A stretch of DNA of 64,000 nucleotides from Lutispora sp003527145 (GTDB lineage Bacteria; Bacillota; Clostridia; Lutisporales; Lutisporaceae): contig JASBZB010000001.1 of NCBI GenBank assembly GCA_029983695.1, positions 186,001 to 250,000 on the forward strand. Reading direction: 5' to 3'. A model generated the notes under the pieces. The model ran no database searches. It saw only the letters and a program-made list of their open reading frames with translations, and was not told the origin of the DNA. The position numbers and the translations under genes were made by a program. Shown here one piece after another: positions 53,734 to 61,517 of this stretch. Numbering within the stretch: the first letter of the stretch is position 1; every line of letters begins with the position of its first letter.

Positions 53734-54936
53734 ATGCAATTAAAAATTTCTGATAAAGCAGATAAGATTAATCCATCGTTAACATTAGCCATTGATTCGA
53801 AGCTGAAACAGATGATTTCTGAAGGTATAAAGGTTTATGGCTTCGGTGCCGGAGAACCCGATTTTGATACTCCCGAATACATCAGAAAGTCTGCAATAGA
53901 AGCAATTAACACTGGTTTTACCAGATACACTGCTGCTCAGGGAACTTTAGATTTAAGAAAAGCCATATGTGCTAAATTGGAAAGAGAAAACAGGATAAAG
54001 TATAACCCCAATGAAATAGTGGTATCCAGCGGTGCCAAGCATTCTCTGTCAAATGCATTTGCGGCAATCTTAAACCCGGGAGATGAAGTAGTCGTTCCTG
54101 TCCCTTATTGGGTCAGCTATACTGAGATCATCAAGCTGAACGGCGGTATCCCTGTTCTGGTTAATACAAGGGCGGAAAACGGCTTTAAAATGACAAAGGA
54201 AGAATTGGAAGGCGCCATAACGGGTAAAACAAAAGCTGTGCTGTTAAACACCCCGAATAACCCTACAGGCTCAGTGTATGGAAGAGAAGAGCTTCGGTCC
54301 CTGGCAGAGGCCGCCCTAAAGAATAATATATACATAGTATCTGATGAAATCTATGAAAGATTGACCTATGACAATACAGAACATATCAGCATTGCTTCTT
54401 TTTCTGAGGATATAAGAAACATAACGATACTTATCAATGGCATGTCAAAGGCTTATGCGATGACAGGGTGGAGATTGGGATATGCAGCATCAAACGAAAG
54501 AGTAATTAAGGCTATGTCCAGCATCCAGAGCCATGCTGTGTCACATCCCTGCTCGATTACTCAATATGCTTCAACAGCAGCATTAAATGGTCCTCAAGAC
54601 GAGGTCAAAGCTATGGCATTGGAATTTGAGAAGAGAAGAGACTATATGTATCAAAAAATTAATTCTATCAGGTATTTGAACTGTCAAAAACCTCAAGGAG
54701 CATTTTATGTTTATGTAAACATATCTGAACTTATGAATAGAGAATTATCTGGGGTAAAAATCCATTCTTCAATAGATTTAGCATGGGTGCTGTTAGAGAA
54801 GGCCAATGTTGCTGTAATTCCCGGAGCTGCTTTTGGTACTGACAGTTACATCAGGTTATCTTATGCCACTTCAATGGATACTATTGTAAAGGGCTTGGAT
54901 ATTTTAGAGAATTTTTTAAATGATAATCTAATATAA
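53734..54936 (+). CDS. Class I pyridoxal-phosphate aminotransferase (aspartate aminotransferase type)
   Basis: A 400-residue fold-type I aminotransferase of the I-gamma/AspB group. FGAGEPDFDTP near residue 38 contacts substrate. NTPNNPTGSVY near residue 172 and the SDEIYERLTYD loop bind PLP phosphate and pyridine. The PLP lysine is in NGMSKAYAMTGWRLGY near residue 235, and the substrate-binding arginine is in YIRLSYA near the end. Aspartate/oxaloacetate is the likely pair, but prephenate or other amino donors are possible. Confidence 0.92.
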   Translation: MQLKISDKADKINPSLTLAIDSKLKQMISEGIKVYGFGAGEPDFDTPEYIRKSAIEAINTGFTRYTAAQGTLDLRKAICAKLERENRIKYNPNEIVVSSGAKHSLSNAFAAILNPGDEVVVPVPYWVSYTEIIKLNGGIPVLVNTRAENGFKMTKEELEGAITGKTKAVLLNTPNNPTGSVYGREELRSLAEAALKNNIYIVSDEIYERLTYDNTEHISIASFSEDIRNITILINGMSKAYAMTGWRLGYAASNERVIKAMSSIQSHAVSHPCSITQYASTAALNGPQDEVKAMALEFEKRRDYMYQKINSIRYLNCQKPQGAFYVYVNISELMNRELSGVKIHSSIDLAWVLLEKANVAVIPGAAFGTDSYIRLSYATSMDTIVKGLDILENFLNDNLI

Positions 54937-54990
54937 AAAAGAGAGGCAAAAAACAAAAAGCAAAGAGTAGGAAAATTTTTGAGCGAAATA

Positions 54991-55029
54991 AAAAAAGGCT
55001 CCGTACTAACTTAGTACTGCCTTTATTTA
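54991..55029. terminator. Convergent terminator between aminotransferase and tRNA-Trp
   Basis: AAAGGC/GCCTTT enclose an inner GTACTA/TAGTAC hairpin, with A runs on one side and T-rich sequence on the other. It can serve the plus-strand aminotransferase and the minus-strand tRNA gene. Confidence 0.75.
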
Positions 55030-55075
55030 ATAAAATATTTCTGTTTGGTTTTTGTAAGGCTTTTGATTTGTAAAA

Positions 55076-55151
55076 TGGCAGGGGCAGCAGGACTTGAACC
55101 CGCAACCAACGGTTTTGGAGACCGCTACTCTACCAATTGAGCTATACCCCT
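55076..55151 (-). tRNA. tRNA-Trp (anticodon CCA)
   Basis: Reading the minus strand from 55151, a complete cloverleaf fits 76 bases. The acceptor AGGGGTA pairs with TGCCCCT, the D arm contains AGCTCAATTGGTAGAG, and the anticodon stem-loop CGGTCTCCAAAACCG shows CCA. The T arm is GCGGGTTCAAGTCCTGC, and the discriminator is G. The 3' CCA is encoded (TGG at 55076-55078 on the plus strand). It stands alone, not in a cluster. Confidence 0.97.
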
Positions 55152-55546
55152 AAAGACAATATCAATTATATAAAAAAAGTGAGAGTATGTCAATAGCTGT
55201 ACGCAAGAAGATTCAATATAGTTATGATTGTTAGCCAAGTCTGGTGATAAAGGGCAATCAAAGATATTTGACCTATTTAAATGGATTTTAAGGGGCTTTT
55301 ATTTGCATGGTAATATATTTGCTCTATGATAACGGAATTTGTCATTAAAATGGAAATTTGGGCCTGTAGCAATAAAACGCCCCAAAATATGCTTGAGAAT
55401 AGCTTAGAGAAAATTATACAAGATATTTTTATATTTTTAAATCAGCTAAGGAAATTTTTATTTTTCTGTGGATTATAAGAAAGCATTATAAGAAATTCAA
55501 TGGTTTATAAAAAATTATGATAGAACAAGAAAATATGCAGGAAAAC
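55152..55546. other. Intergenic region without a gene, with one long-range inverted repeat
   Basis: About 395 AT-rich bases between tRNA-Trp and the recombinase hold no convincing reading frame. GGGGCTTTTATTTGC (55292-55306) is complementary, with one bulge, to GCAATAAAACGCCCC (55369-55383), enclosing 62 bases. It may be a fold of an unannotated RNA or a decayed repeat. I see no known RNA family. Confidence 0.5.
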
Positions 55547-55613
55547 CCTCTCTTTTCGTCGAATATCTAATTGCGCGAAATATACATTTCGCGCAATTAG
55601 ATAAAAAGAGAGG
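55547..55613 (+). repeat. Large hairpin upstream of the recombinase, masking its ribosome binding site; 11-6-11 core
   Basis: Inner perfect 17-bp arms at 55565-55581 and 55586-55602 surround a four-base loop. Outer arms CCTCTCTTTT (55547-55556) and AAAAGAGAGG (55604-55613) add 10 bp and include the AGAGAGG ribosome binding site. The central 28 bases (55570-55597) divide as 11 bp, TATACA, 11 bp, the layout of a Xer recombination site. Both readings (translation control, recombinase binding) are inference. Confidence 0.65.
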
Positions 55614-55620
55614 TAGAAAT

Positions 55621-56589
55621 ATGAGTGATCTTCCTATTTTAGCCAAAGATTTTTTAGAATACATGGAAACCATTCGAGGTAAGTCCAAAAAAACTATTCA
55701 AGGCTATTCTTATGACCTTACACTGTTTTTTAAATACATGAAGATAAAAAGGAATATCGTTACCGGTGATATGGATTTTGAAGAGATAGTCATAAATGAT
55801 ATCGATAGCTATTTCATGAGAACTATTGGATTAAGCGATCTGTATTCTTTTATATCCTATGCTGCCAATGAAAGAAATAATTTAAATTATGCCAGGGCCA
55901 GAAAAGTAGCATGCCTCCGTTCCTTCTTTAAATTTCTGCACACAAAGGCCAAGATTATTGATGATAATCCGGCTTTAGAGCTTGAGCCTCCAAAGATAAA
56001 CAGCCGGCAGCCTGTGTACTTGTCTTTAGAGGAAAGCAAGGTTCTGTTAAAAGCCGTAGAAGGGCCATATAAAGAAAGAGATTATGCTATTTTAATGCTG
56101 TTTCTAAATTGTGGTCTAAGATTGTCGGAACTTGTAGGTATTGACTTGGATAAAATCAGCGGTGATACGCTGAGAGTTATCGGCAAAGGCAATAAGGAAC
56201 GTACAGTTTATTTAAATGATGCATGCATAAAGGCTCTGGAAGCTTATATGAAGATTAGAATTGCTGAAGAAGTGAAGGAAAAAGATAAAAAAGCTCTTTT
56301 TATCAGCAGGCTTAAATCAAGAATCAGCCCAAGGACCATCCAGGAAATTGTTAAGAAATATATAAAAAATGCAGGACTTGACGATAATAAGTATTCTCCC
56401 CATAAGCTCAGACATACCGCTGCCACTCTTATGTACAAATACGGAAATGTTGATATTAGAGCATTGCAGCAAATACTTGGTCTTGAGAGTGTAGCTACCA
56501 CCCAGATTTATACTCATATCGATGACGACAGGTTAAGGCAGGCAGCCAGGTCTAATCCTTTGTCTAAGGAACAGCAGGAAACCGAATGA
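55621..56589 (+). CDS. Tyrosine recombinase, XerC/XerD family
   Basis: A 322-residue tyrosine recombinase. The SAM-like core-binding domain occupies about 1-115, with an insertion at about 45-75. The catalytic domain contains the full set: Arg in NCGLRLSELVG near 165, Lys in IGKGNKERTVY near 190, HKLRHTAATLMY near 262, His in LGLESVATTQIYTH, and Tyr in IYTH near 299. This adjacency to lexA is common in Clostridia from memory. It may be the chromosome dimer resolvase or an accessory Xer. The upstream and downstream palindromes are unusual. The start ATG has AGAGAGG in the hairpin arm. Confidence 0.93.
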   Translation: MSDLPILAKDFLEYMETIRGKSKKTIQGYSYDLTLFFKYMKIKRNIVTGDMDFEEIVINDIDSYFMRTIGLSDLYSFISYAANERNNLNYARARKVACLRSFFKFLHTKAKIIDDNPALELEPPKINSRQPVYLSLEESKVLLKAVEGPYKERDYAILMLFLNCGLRLSELVGIDLDKISGDTLRVIGKGNKERTVYLNDACIKALEAYMKIRIAEEVKEKDKKALFISRLKSRISPRTIQEIVKKYIKNAGLDDNKYSPHKLRHTAATLMYKYGNVDIRALQQILGLESVATTQIYTHIDDDRLRQAARSNPLSKEQQETE

Positions 56590-56621
56590 TTTACATAATA
56601 TATATTATGTAAATCATTCGG
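56582..56621. repeat. Perfect 40-bp palindrome with dif-like core, at the end of the recombinase gene
   Basis: Bases 56582-56601 and 56602-56621 are exact reverse complements with no spacer. The centre divides as GATTTACATAA, TATATA, TTATGTAAATC (11-6-11). The right arm resembles the XerD-type arm of Firmicute dif sites (TTATGTAAACT from memory). It contains the recombinase stop codon and lies between convergent genes, so a bidirectional terminator is the simple alternative, although no T run follows. Confidence 0.6.
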
Positions 56622-56630
56622 CTCATTTAG

Positions 56631-56894
56631 TCATTTTTTATTGATATTTACACTGTAAGGCTCATTATATTTCCATTGATTTTCTAAATCTTCCGGCTGG
56701 TATTCTTCAGCCTCTTTCCAGTCTTCTTCCATTATTATGTCATCTATATCAATTCCGGTATAATCTGCATCATCTTCTATGCATTTGCAGCAATTATCAC
56801 ATATTTTATTTTTATCCAGATCACAGATATTGCATTCTCCGCATTCTATGCAATATCTATCATAAAGCACACATTCTTTATTGAAGGCAGCCAA
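56631..56894 (-). CDS. Cys-rich acidic hypothetical protein
   Basis: An 87-residue protein with nine cysteines in the first 38 residues, at positions 8, 15, 18, 21, 24, 32, 35, 36 and 38. The pattern CIECGECNIC then CDNCCKC suggests a zinc or iron-sulfur site. The second half is strongly acidic (Asp/Glu) and tyrosine rich. I do not recognise the family. The start is TTG 56894, with GGAGCG upstream on the minus strand. It lies behind the yneA-like gene on the same strand and might be carried on the same LexA-controlled transcript. Confidence 0.65.
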   Translation of the reverse strand: MAAFNKECVLYDRYCIECGECNICDLDKNKICDNCCKCIEDDADYTGIDIDDIIMEEDWKEAEEYQPEDLENQWKYNEPYSVNINKK

Positions 56895-56981
56895 TAGTAA
56901 ACGCTCCTTTATTAAAATATTATATGAATTAATATATCATAAAGCATTTGAATAGTAAACCACTCTACTGCCATTAAAATA

Positions 56982-57293
56982 CTATTTATTGTATATCGGC
57001 ATATATATAAGCTGGCCAGGTTTTATATTTATTGATTGCAGGTTGTTATATTCTATCACTTCATCTATGTATTCTCTTATATCCATTCTATTGCTGACAT
57101 ATTTTTTAGACAATGACCATAATGTATCGCCGCTGCTTACGTAGACAGCATCTGTTTTTACTTCGGATGCTCTCCCGGCATCTACTTTAAAGGAATAAAA
57201 AACTATAAACGCAAGCACCAATATAGTTGTTAAAAATAAGTAAAATCTTTTTTTGCTAACTATTCTATACTTTTTGTGTTTCAAGCTTTCCAT
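56982..57293 (-). CDS. yneA: YneA-like LysM-domain cell division suppressor
   Basis: A 103-residue protein with one membrane segment (about residues 20-38) and an external LysM domain (VYVSSGDTLWSLSKKYV to the IKPGQLIYMPI end). YneA of B. subtilis has this layout, is LexA-controlled and blocks septation during SOS; it too is divergent from lexA. The ATG at 57293 follows GGAGGAGGAA. An upstream in-frame start at 57347 would run through the LexA boxes and is unlikely. Sequence identity to YneA is not claimed; architecture and context are the evidence. Confidence 0.82.
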   Translation of the reverse strand: MESLKHKKYRIVSKKRFYLFLTTILVLAFIVFYSFKVDAGRASEVKTDAVYVSSGDTLWSLSKKYVSNRMDIREYIDEVIEYNNLQSINIKPGQLIYMPIYNK

Positions 57294-57312
57294 GACTGAT
57301 TCCTCCTCCAAA

Positions 57313-57326
57313 AGAACATATGTTCT
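57313..57326. promoter_or_regulatory. LexA box 1 (yneA side)
   Basis: AGAACATATGTTCT is a perfect palindrome matching the SOS core GAAC-N4-GTTC. It lies between the yneA -10 and its ribosome binding site. Confidence 0.88.
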
Positions 57327-57332
57327 ATTTAT

Positions 57333-57361
57333 ATAATAATCGAACATATGTACGATGTCAA
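57333..57361 (-). promoter_or_regulatory. Sigma-A promoter of the yneA-like gene
   Basis: On the minus strand, TTGACA (57356-57361), 17 bases, TATTAT (57333-57338). LexA box 2 lies within the spacer, so repressor and polymerase cannot bind together. Confidence 0.8.
57341..57354. promoter_or_regulatory. LexA box 2 (central)
   Basis: CGAACATATGTACG matches CGAAC-N4-GTTCG with one substitution. It overlaps the spacer of the yneA promoter. Confidence 0.85.
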
Positions 57362-57369
57362 TATATTTA

Positions 57370-57383
57370 CGAACATTTGTTTG
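57370..57383. promoter_or_regulatory. LexA box 3 (lexA side)
   Basis: CGAACATTTGTTTG matches the SOS consensus with one substitution. It overlaps the -35 of the lexA promoter, so lexA is autoregulated. Confidence 0.85.
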
Positions 57384-57409
57384 ATTTTTATATTATATTT
57401 TGTTATAAT
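57381..57409 (+). promoter_or_regulatory. Sigma-A promoter of lexA
   Basis: TTGATT (57381-57386), 17 bases, TATAAT (57404-57409), with LexA box 3 covering the first half of the -35. Confidence 0.82.
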
Positions 57410-57452
57410 CAGAATATAAATTACATAATTATTTTAAAGGTTGTGAATATCT

Positions 57453-58073
57453 ATGAATATAGATGATCTTAGCAGCAAACAAATTGAAGTTTTAGATTTT
57501 ATAAAAAAAGAACTGGCCTCTAAGGGTTATCCTCCCTCTGTAAGGGAAATATGCGAGGCTGTAAATTTGAAATCTACCTCAACTGTTCATGGTCATTTAG
57601 AAAGACTCGAAAAAAAGGGGTTCATCAGGCGTGATGCAACCAAGCCAAGAGCTATAGAAGTATTGGATTCAAACAGCTTTATGTTCCCTCGGAAGGAAAT
57701 GGTTGAATTGCCTATAGTGGGTAAAGTCACGGCAGGTCAGCCTATATTGGCTCAAGAAAATATTGAAGATACTTTTCCTATACCCATGGAATTTGTAGGA
57801 AATGATGTATCATTTATATTGGTTATAAAAGGTGATAGCATGATCAATGCAGGCATTCTGGATGGAGACTATGTAATAGTCCTAAAGCAATCTCATGCCA
57901 ATAATGGAGATATCGTAGTCGCACTTATTGATGATGAAGCCACTGTTAAGCGCTTTTATAAAGAAAAAGGGCATTTTAGATTACAGCCCGAGAATCCTGT
58001 TTATGATCCTATTATTACAGATAACCTATCAATAATAGGTAAAGTCACAGGAGTGCTGAGAAAAATAAAGTGA
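57453..58073 (+). CDS. lexA: SOS repressor LexA
   Basis: LexA represses SOS genes until RecA-stimulated self-cleavage. The N-terminal winged helix (SSKQIEVLDFIKKELASKGY, then PPSVREICEAVNLKSTSTVH) binds DNA. The cleavage bond is Ala94-Gly95 in VTAGQP, and the catalytic dyad is Ser129 in GDSM and Lys166 in EATVKRF. It is 206 residues long. It is divergent from the yneA-like gene, and the shared region has three LexA boxes; recA in this window has one. Confidence 0.98.
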   Translation: MNIDDLSSKQIEVLDFIKKELASKGYPPSVREICEAVNLKSTSTVHGHLERLEKKGFIRRDATKPRAIEVLDSNSFMFPRKEMVELPIVGKVTAGQPILAQENIEDTFPIPMEFVGNDVSFILVIKGDSMINAGILDGDYVIVLKQSHANNGDIVVALIDDEATVKRFYKEKGHFRLQPENPVYDPIITDNLSIIGKVTGVLRKIK

Positions 58074-58080
58074 GATGATA

Positions 58081-58130
58081 AATAAGAAAGGCTTCTATTA
58101 AAAATATTTCCAATAGAAGCCTTTCTTATT
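58081..58130. terminator. Convergent terminator between lexA and glnA
   Basis: A perfect 19-bp inverted repeat (58081-58099 with 58112-58130) with a 12-base loop, A-rich at one end and T-rich at the other. It ends both the plus-strand lexA and the minus-strand glutamine synthetase transcripts. Confidence 0.9.
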
Positions 58131-60059
58131 TTAATCTATATCTATCAAATTTTTCTTATATAAGTTATATTCATTCTTTAGTTCACTGATTTTATTACTC
58201 AACTCAAGTTGAAGCAAAGAAAGTTTTTCTATATTATTGTTTGTCGCTGCATCTTTTACTCTTGTAATAAGAGATTTTTCACCTATGGTATCCTTCACGA
58301 GATAATGGCGCAATTCGTTTATCTTATACCAATGGCGAATATCCATATCAGCAGCTTCGTGCACCTTATGAATTTGCTTGCAGGATCTTACAAAATCGAT
58401 ATTTTCCGGTATGTGCCTGTTTAGTATTTCTGTAATCCATCTTGTAAGCGATGCTTCTACAAAGCTGTCTATTATTGGCTGGCTCATCACATCATTATGC
58501 AAGAGAACTTTGGATTTTTCCGGATATTTTTTAAAGCTTATCATATTTTCGTATACTGTTACAGGGTGAACGCCAAAAAGCTTTTCTCTTTCTGCATCTG
58601 AATATTCATCATAAATGTTTTTTTCGCTAATGTATTCCCTATCCTTGTTTAAATAAAATTTATCCTCACCCTTTGTTTTTTTCAAATTGCTATACATCTG
58701 GTTTAAAGAATAACCTCCGCCGGCTGCCGCTTTAATTCCATCTATCATGGATTGATATGCTGCCGCAATTGATAAATAAGAATTTGTCATAGGGTTTGGA
58801 GAACGTATTTCGAACCTTGTCGCAAGAGGATTATCCATATCGCGTATTAAACCGATCAGGACAGTCCTGTTTCTAGAAGGTGTATCCACATGGTGCCCTA
58901 ATGACGCTACTATGCATACAGGAGCCTCAAAGCCGGGTTTTAGCCTATTCAATGAATCTATGGTGGGAGATATAAATGGGTTTATAACTTCATAATTATT
59001 CAGCAGGCCCATTAGGGCACCATATCCTATTTTATTTAAGAAGCTTTCCTTTATATCTTTCGGGGAGAATAAATTAACTGTACTGCCATCATTGAGTCTT
59101 GCTGCAACCCCTATGTGGGTATGCTTGCCGCTTCCTGCCACTCCTTCTATGGGCTTAGCCTGAAAGGTGACTTCAAGGCCATTTTTTCGGAAAACCTCTT
59201 TTATTATAGTCCTGACAACCAAGTCGTTGTCGGCGGCTTGCAATGAGGTAGAGTATTTCCAGTCTATTTCAAGCTGCTCCATTATATGCGTCAGGTTTCC
59301 CGAGTCATCCAGCTTGGCCTTTATTCCTCCGACTTCTTTATGGCCCATTTCAGGATGAAGTCCATATCTGTCCATGAGCAATAAGGATTGCTCCATTGAT
59401 GTTCTGACAGATCCCTTAGTCCTTTTCCAGTATTGCTCATGCAAAACCTGGGATGCAGATAATGCTTCTATATCAGCTTTATCATTAGGTGTTTTTACCC
59501 AGAATTCTAATTCGGTAGCTGACGTAAGAATTATTTCATTTATATCCTCTGATTTTATTGTCGTTCCTTCCAACAAATCTGGATTTTCTTTTATGATTGC
59601 CAATAATGAATCTGAGAAATTGATGATGGCTCTTTTCAAAATAGAGCGGGAATCCACTGCAATCCCATTATGATATAAAAAAGAAGGTATTCGCAATGTA
59701 CCTACAGGTTTATCGATATTGCCATCTATATGTTCAAAATTATAATCTACATACCAATTTGAATTCAGATCTGCTACAATATCAACCTTACCGTTATTGA
59801 GTGTAGCTATGCCAGGCATAACAACGCTGGAGCCGTCAGTTTGAACTGCCCCGCTTAAAAATTCATCAGTGTTGCTTAAAAAGTTTTTAATAGGTATCTT
59901 CTCATCTGTATCATTTCCGGACAAATCTATACCCATGAGAGATATAAATTTTACTTCTGGATGACCCTTTATCAATTGAACAAGCTCATCTTTGGTCATT
60001 GTGTATGGTTTAATTAAAAAGAGAAGAGCTTCTTCCAATACTTTAGACAGACAGTTCAA
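58131..60059 (-). CDS. glnA: Glutamine synthetase, long (about 640-residue) form
   Basis: Glutamine synthetase ligates ammonia to glutamate. The beta-grasp N-terminus (VKFISLMGIDLSGN) lies near residue 37. GSGKHTHIGV near residue 305 is the ATP/glutamate motif, and NRTVLIG with ATRFEIRSPNPMTNSYL near residues 395-430 closes the active site. A C-terminal extension of about 180 helical residues makes it longer than GlnA I (about 440). Start TTG 60059 follows GGAGGTG; GTG 60068 lies inside that site. No glnR accompanies it, unlike Bacillus. Confidence 0.9.
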   Translation of the reverse strand: MNCLSKVLEEALLFLIKPYTMTKDELVQLIKGHPEVKFISLMGIDLSGNDTDEKIPIKNFLSNTDEFLSGAVQTDGSSVVMPGIATLNNGKVDIVADLNSNWYVDYNFEHIDGNIDKPVGTLRIPSFLYHNGIAVDSRSILKRAIINFSDSLLAIIKENPDLLEGTTIKSEDINEIILTSATELEFWVKTPNDKADIEALSASQVLHEQYWKRTKGSVRTSMEQSLLLMDRYGLHPEMGHKEVGGIKAKLDDSGNLTHIMEQLEIDWKYSTSLQAADNDLVVRTIIKEVFRKNGLEVTFQAKPIEGVAGSGKHTHIGVAARLNDGSTVNLFSPKDIKESFLNKIGYGALMGLLNNYEVINPFISPTIDSLNRLKPGFEAPVCIVASLGHHVDTPSRNRTVLIGLIRDMDNPLATRFEIRSPNPMTNSYLSIAAAYQSMIDGIKAAAGGGYSLNQMYSNLKKTKGEDKFYLNKDREYISEKNIYDEYSDAEREKLFGVHPVTVYENMISFKKYPEKSKVLLHNDVMSQPIIDSFVEASLTRWITEILNRHIPENIDFVRSCKQIHKVHEAADMDIRHWYKINELRHYLVKDTIGEKSLITRVKDAATNNNIEKLSLLQLELSNKISELKNEYNLYKKNLIDID

Positions 60060-60130
60060 AATATGCACCTCCGATATTATATTTTGATTTACAAGAACCG
60101 TTGCTTTAAATTCTTCAATAAAACCTTTTT

Positions 60131-60159
60131 ATTATAACACCACTTAAAATCAATGTAAA
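60131..60159 (-). promoter_or_regulatory. Sigma-A promoter of the glutamine synthetase gene
   Basis: On the minus strand, TTTACA (60154-60159), 17 bases, TATAAT (60131-60136). The leader is about 65 bases. I see no GlnR box. Confidence 0.78.
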
Positions 60160-60160
60160 T

Positions 60161-60192
60161 AAAAAAATATGCATATCACTGCATATTTTTTA
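60161..60192 (-). terminator. Terminator after ynbB
   Basis: On the minus strand AAAAATATGC and GCATATTTTT pair around an eight-base loop, and the run of T continues. It overlaps the region just upstream of the glutamine synthetase promoter. Confidence 0.8.
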
Positions 60193-60206
60193 TTATAATA
60201 GGATGT

Positions 60207-61502
60207 TTATTCTAAATTAATAAGGTTTTCTTTCAGCAGCTCCTGTATGGCAAATAGTATGCCTATTTTGGCATGATCGTAAGTTATGCCTCCCTGCAAA
60301 TATGCTATAAATGGTGGTCTAACAGGCGCATCAGCGCTTAATTCAATAGAGGAGCCCTGAACAAACCCTCCTGCAGCCATTATCACCTCATCATTATATC
60401 CGGGCATACTCCAAGGCTCAGGCGTTACAAAGGAATCGACGGGAGAGCCGGATTGAATTCCCCTGCAAAAAGATATGAGGGTTTTTCTATCATTGAACTT
60501 TATGGCTTGAATAATATCGCTTCTGTCTGAATCAAAGCCCGGATTTACCTCATATCCAAGATCTGAAAAAATTTTAGAACAAAATACTGCCCCTTTAACA
60601 GCTTCCGATACTATATGGGGAGCTAAAAATAATCCTTGAAATAATAATCTGGTAATGCCTAGAGTTGCTCCGCATTCCTTGCCAATGCCCGGAGCTATCA
60701 ATCTGTCTGCTGCCATTTCTACATACTTTGCTTTTCCGGCCACATAACCTCCTGTAGGCGCAATGCTGCCTCCGGGATTCTTTATGAGCGAGCCTGCTAT
60801 TATATCTGCGCCCTTTTGTGTTGGTTCGTAGAAATCCAGGAATTCGCCATAGCAATTATCAACCATGCAGCAGATTTGCGGGTTTAAGGATTTAACAAAG
60901 CTTATCCCTTCTTCAATATCTTTTAAGCTCAGTGATTTTCTCCATCCATAGCCTGTAGATCTTTGTATCAATACTAACCTGGTTTTTTTATTTACACTTT
61001 CCCTTATTGCTTCAAAGTCAAAGCTTCCGTCATCCAGTAAATCCACTTGCCTGTATGATATATTGTGGTCCCTCAAGCTTCCCCTCATAGGACTGTCAAT
61101 ACCGATAATGTTATCTAAGGTATCATAAGGCTTTCCGGTGATTGCAAGCAATTCATCCCCTGGTCTCAAAATACCAAAAAGGCAAAGTGACAAGGCGTGA
61201 GTGCCCGAAACTATGTTAGGCCTTACCAATGCATCTTCACAATGGAATACATCTGAATATATGATATCTAATGCATCTCTTCCTGTATCTCCATATCCAT
61301 ATCCTGTAGAATAATTGAAATGAGTGTCGCTCAATCTATTTTTTCGCATGCTGTCCAGAACTTTATATTGATTATATTCTCTAATCTCCTCAATGATAGA
61401 GAATTGATCCTTTATTTCCTTTTCACACTTATCTGCAAGACCGATAATCCTATTGTCAATCTTGAGTGTATTCTTTAAATAATCCTTAGTAATACTGTGC
61501 AT
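60207..61502 (-). CDS. ynbB: YnbB-type PLP enzyme (methionine gamma-lyase / aluminium resistance family)
   Basis: A 431-residue fold-type I PLP protein of the YnbB/aluminium-resistance family. FNYSTGYGYGDTGRDALD near residue 63, VSGTHALSLCLFG near residue 98, VDNCYGEF near residue 219, and the likely PLP lysine in GSLIKNPGGSIAPTGGYVAG near residue 240 are typical. The reaction is not established; some members are annotated as methionine gamma-lyase. B. subtilis ynbB also sits between hfq and the glutamine synthetase genes. GGTGAAAGA precedes the ATG. Confidence 0.9.
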   Translation of the reverse strand: MHSITKDYLKNTLKIDNRIIGLADKCEKEIKDQFSIIEEIREYNQYKVLDSMRKNRLSDTHFNYSTGYGYGDTGRDALDIIYSDVFHCEDALVRPNIVSGTHALSLCLFGILRPGDELLAITGKPYDTLDNIIGIDSPMRGSLRDHNISYRQVDLLDDGSFDFEAIRESVNKKTRLVLIQRSTGYGWRKSLSLKDIEEGISFVKSLNPQICCMVDNCYGEFLDFYEPTQKGADIIAGSLIKNPGGSIAPTGGYVAGKAKYVEMAADRLIAPGIGKECGATLGITRLLFQGLFLAPHIVSEAVKGAVFCSKIFSDLGYEVNPGFDSDRSDIIQAIKFNDRKTLISFCRGIQSGSPVDSFVTPEPWSMPGYNDEVIMAAGGFVQGSSIELSADAPVRPPFIAYLQGGITYDHAKIGILFAIQELLKENLINLE

Positions 61503-61517
61503 TCTTTCACCATGCGA

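Noticed and set aside
55621..56589. Integrase of a mobile element next to tRNA-Trp
   Set aside because: The tRNA is complete and 470 bases away, no attachment-site duplication or phage genes are seen, and the gene lies in its common place near lexA.
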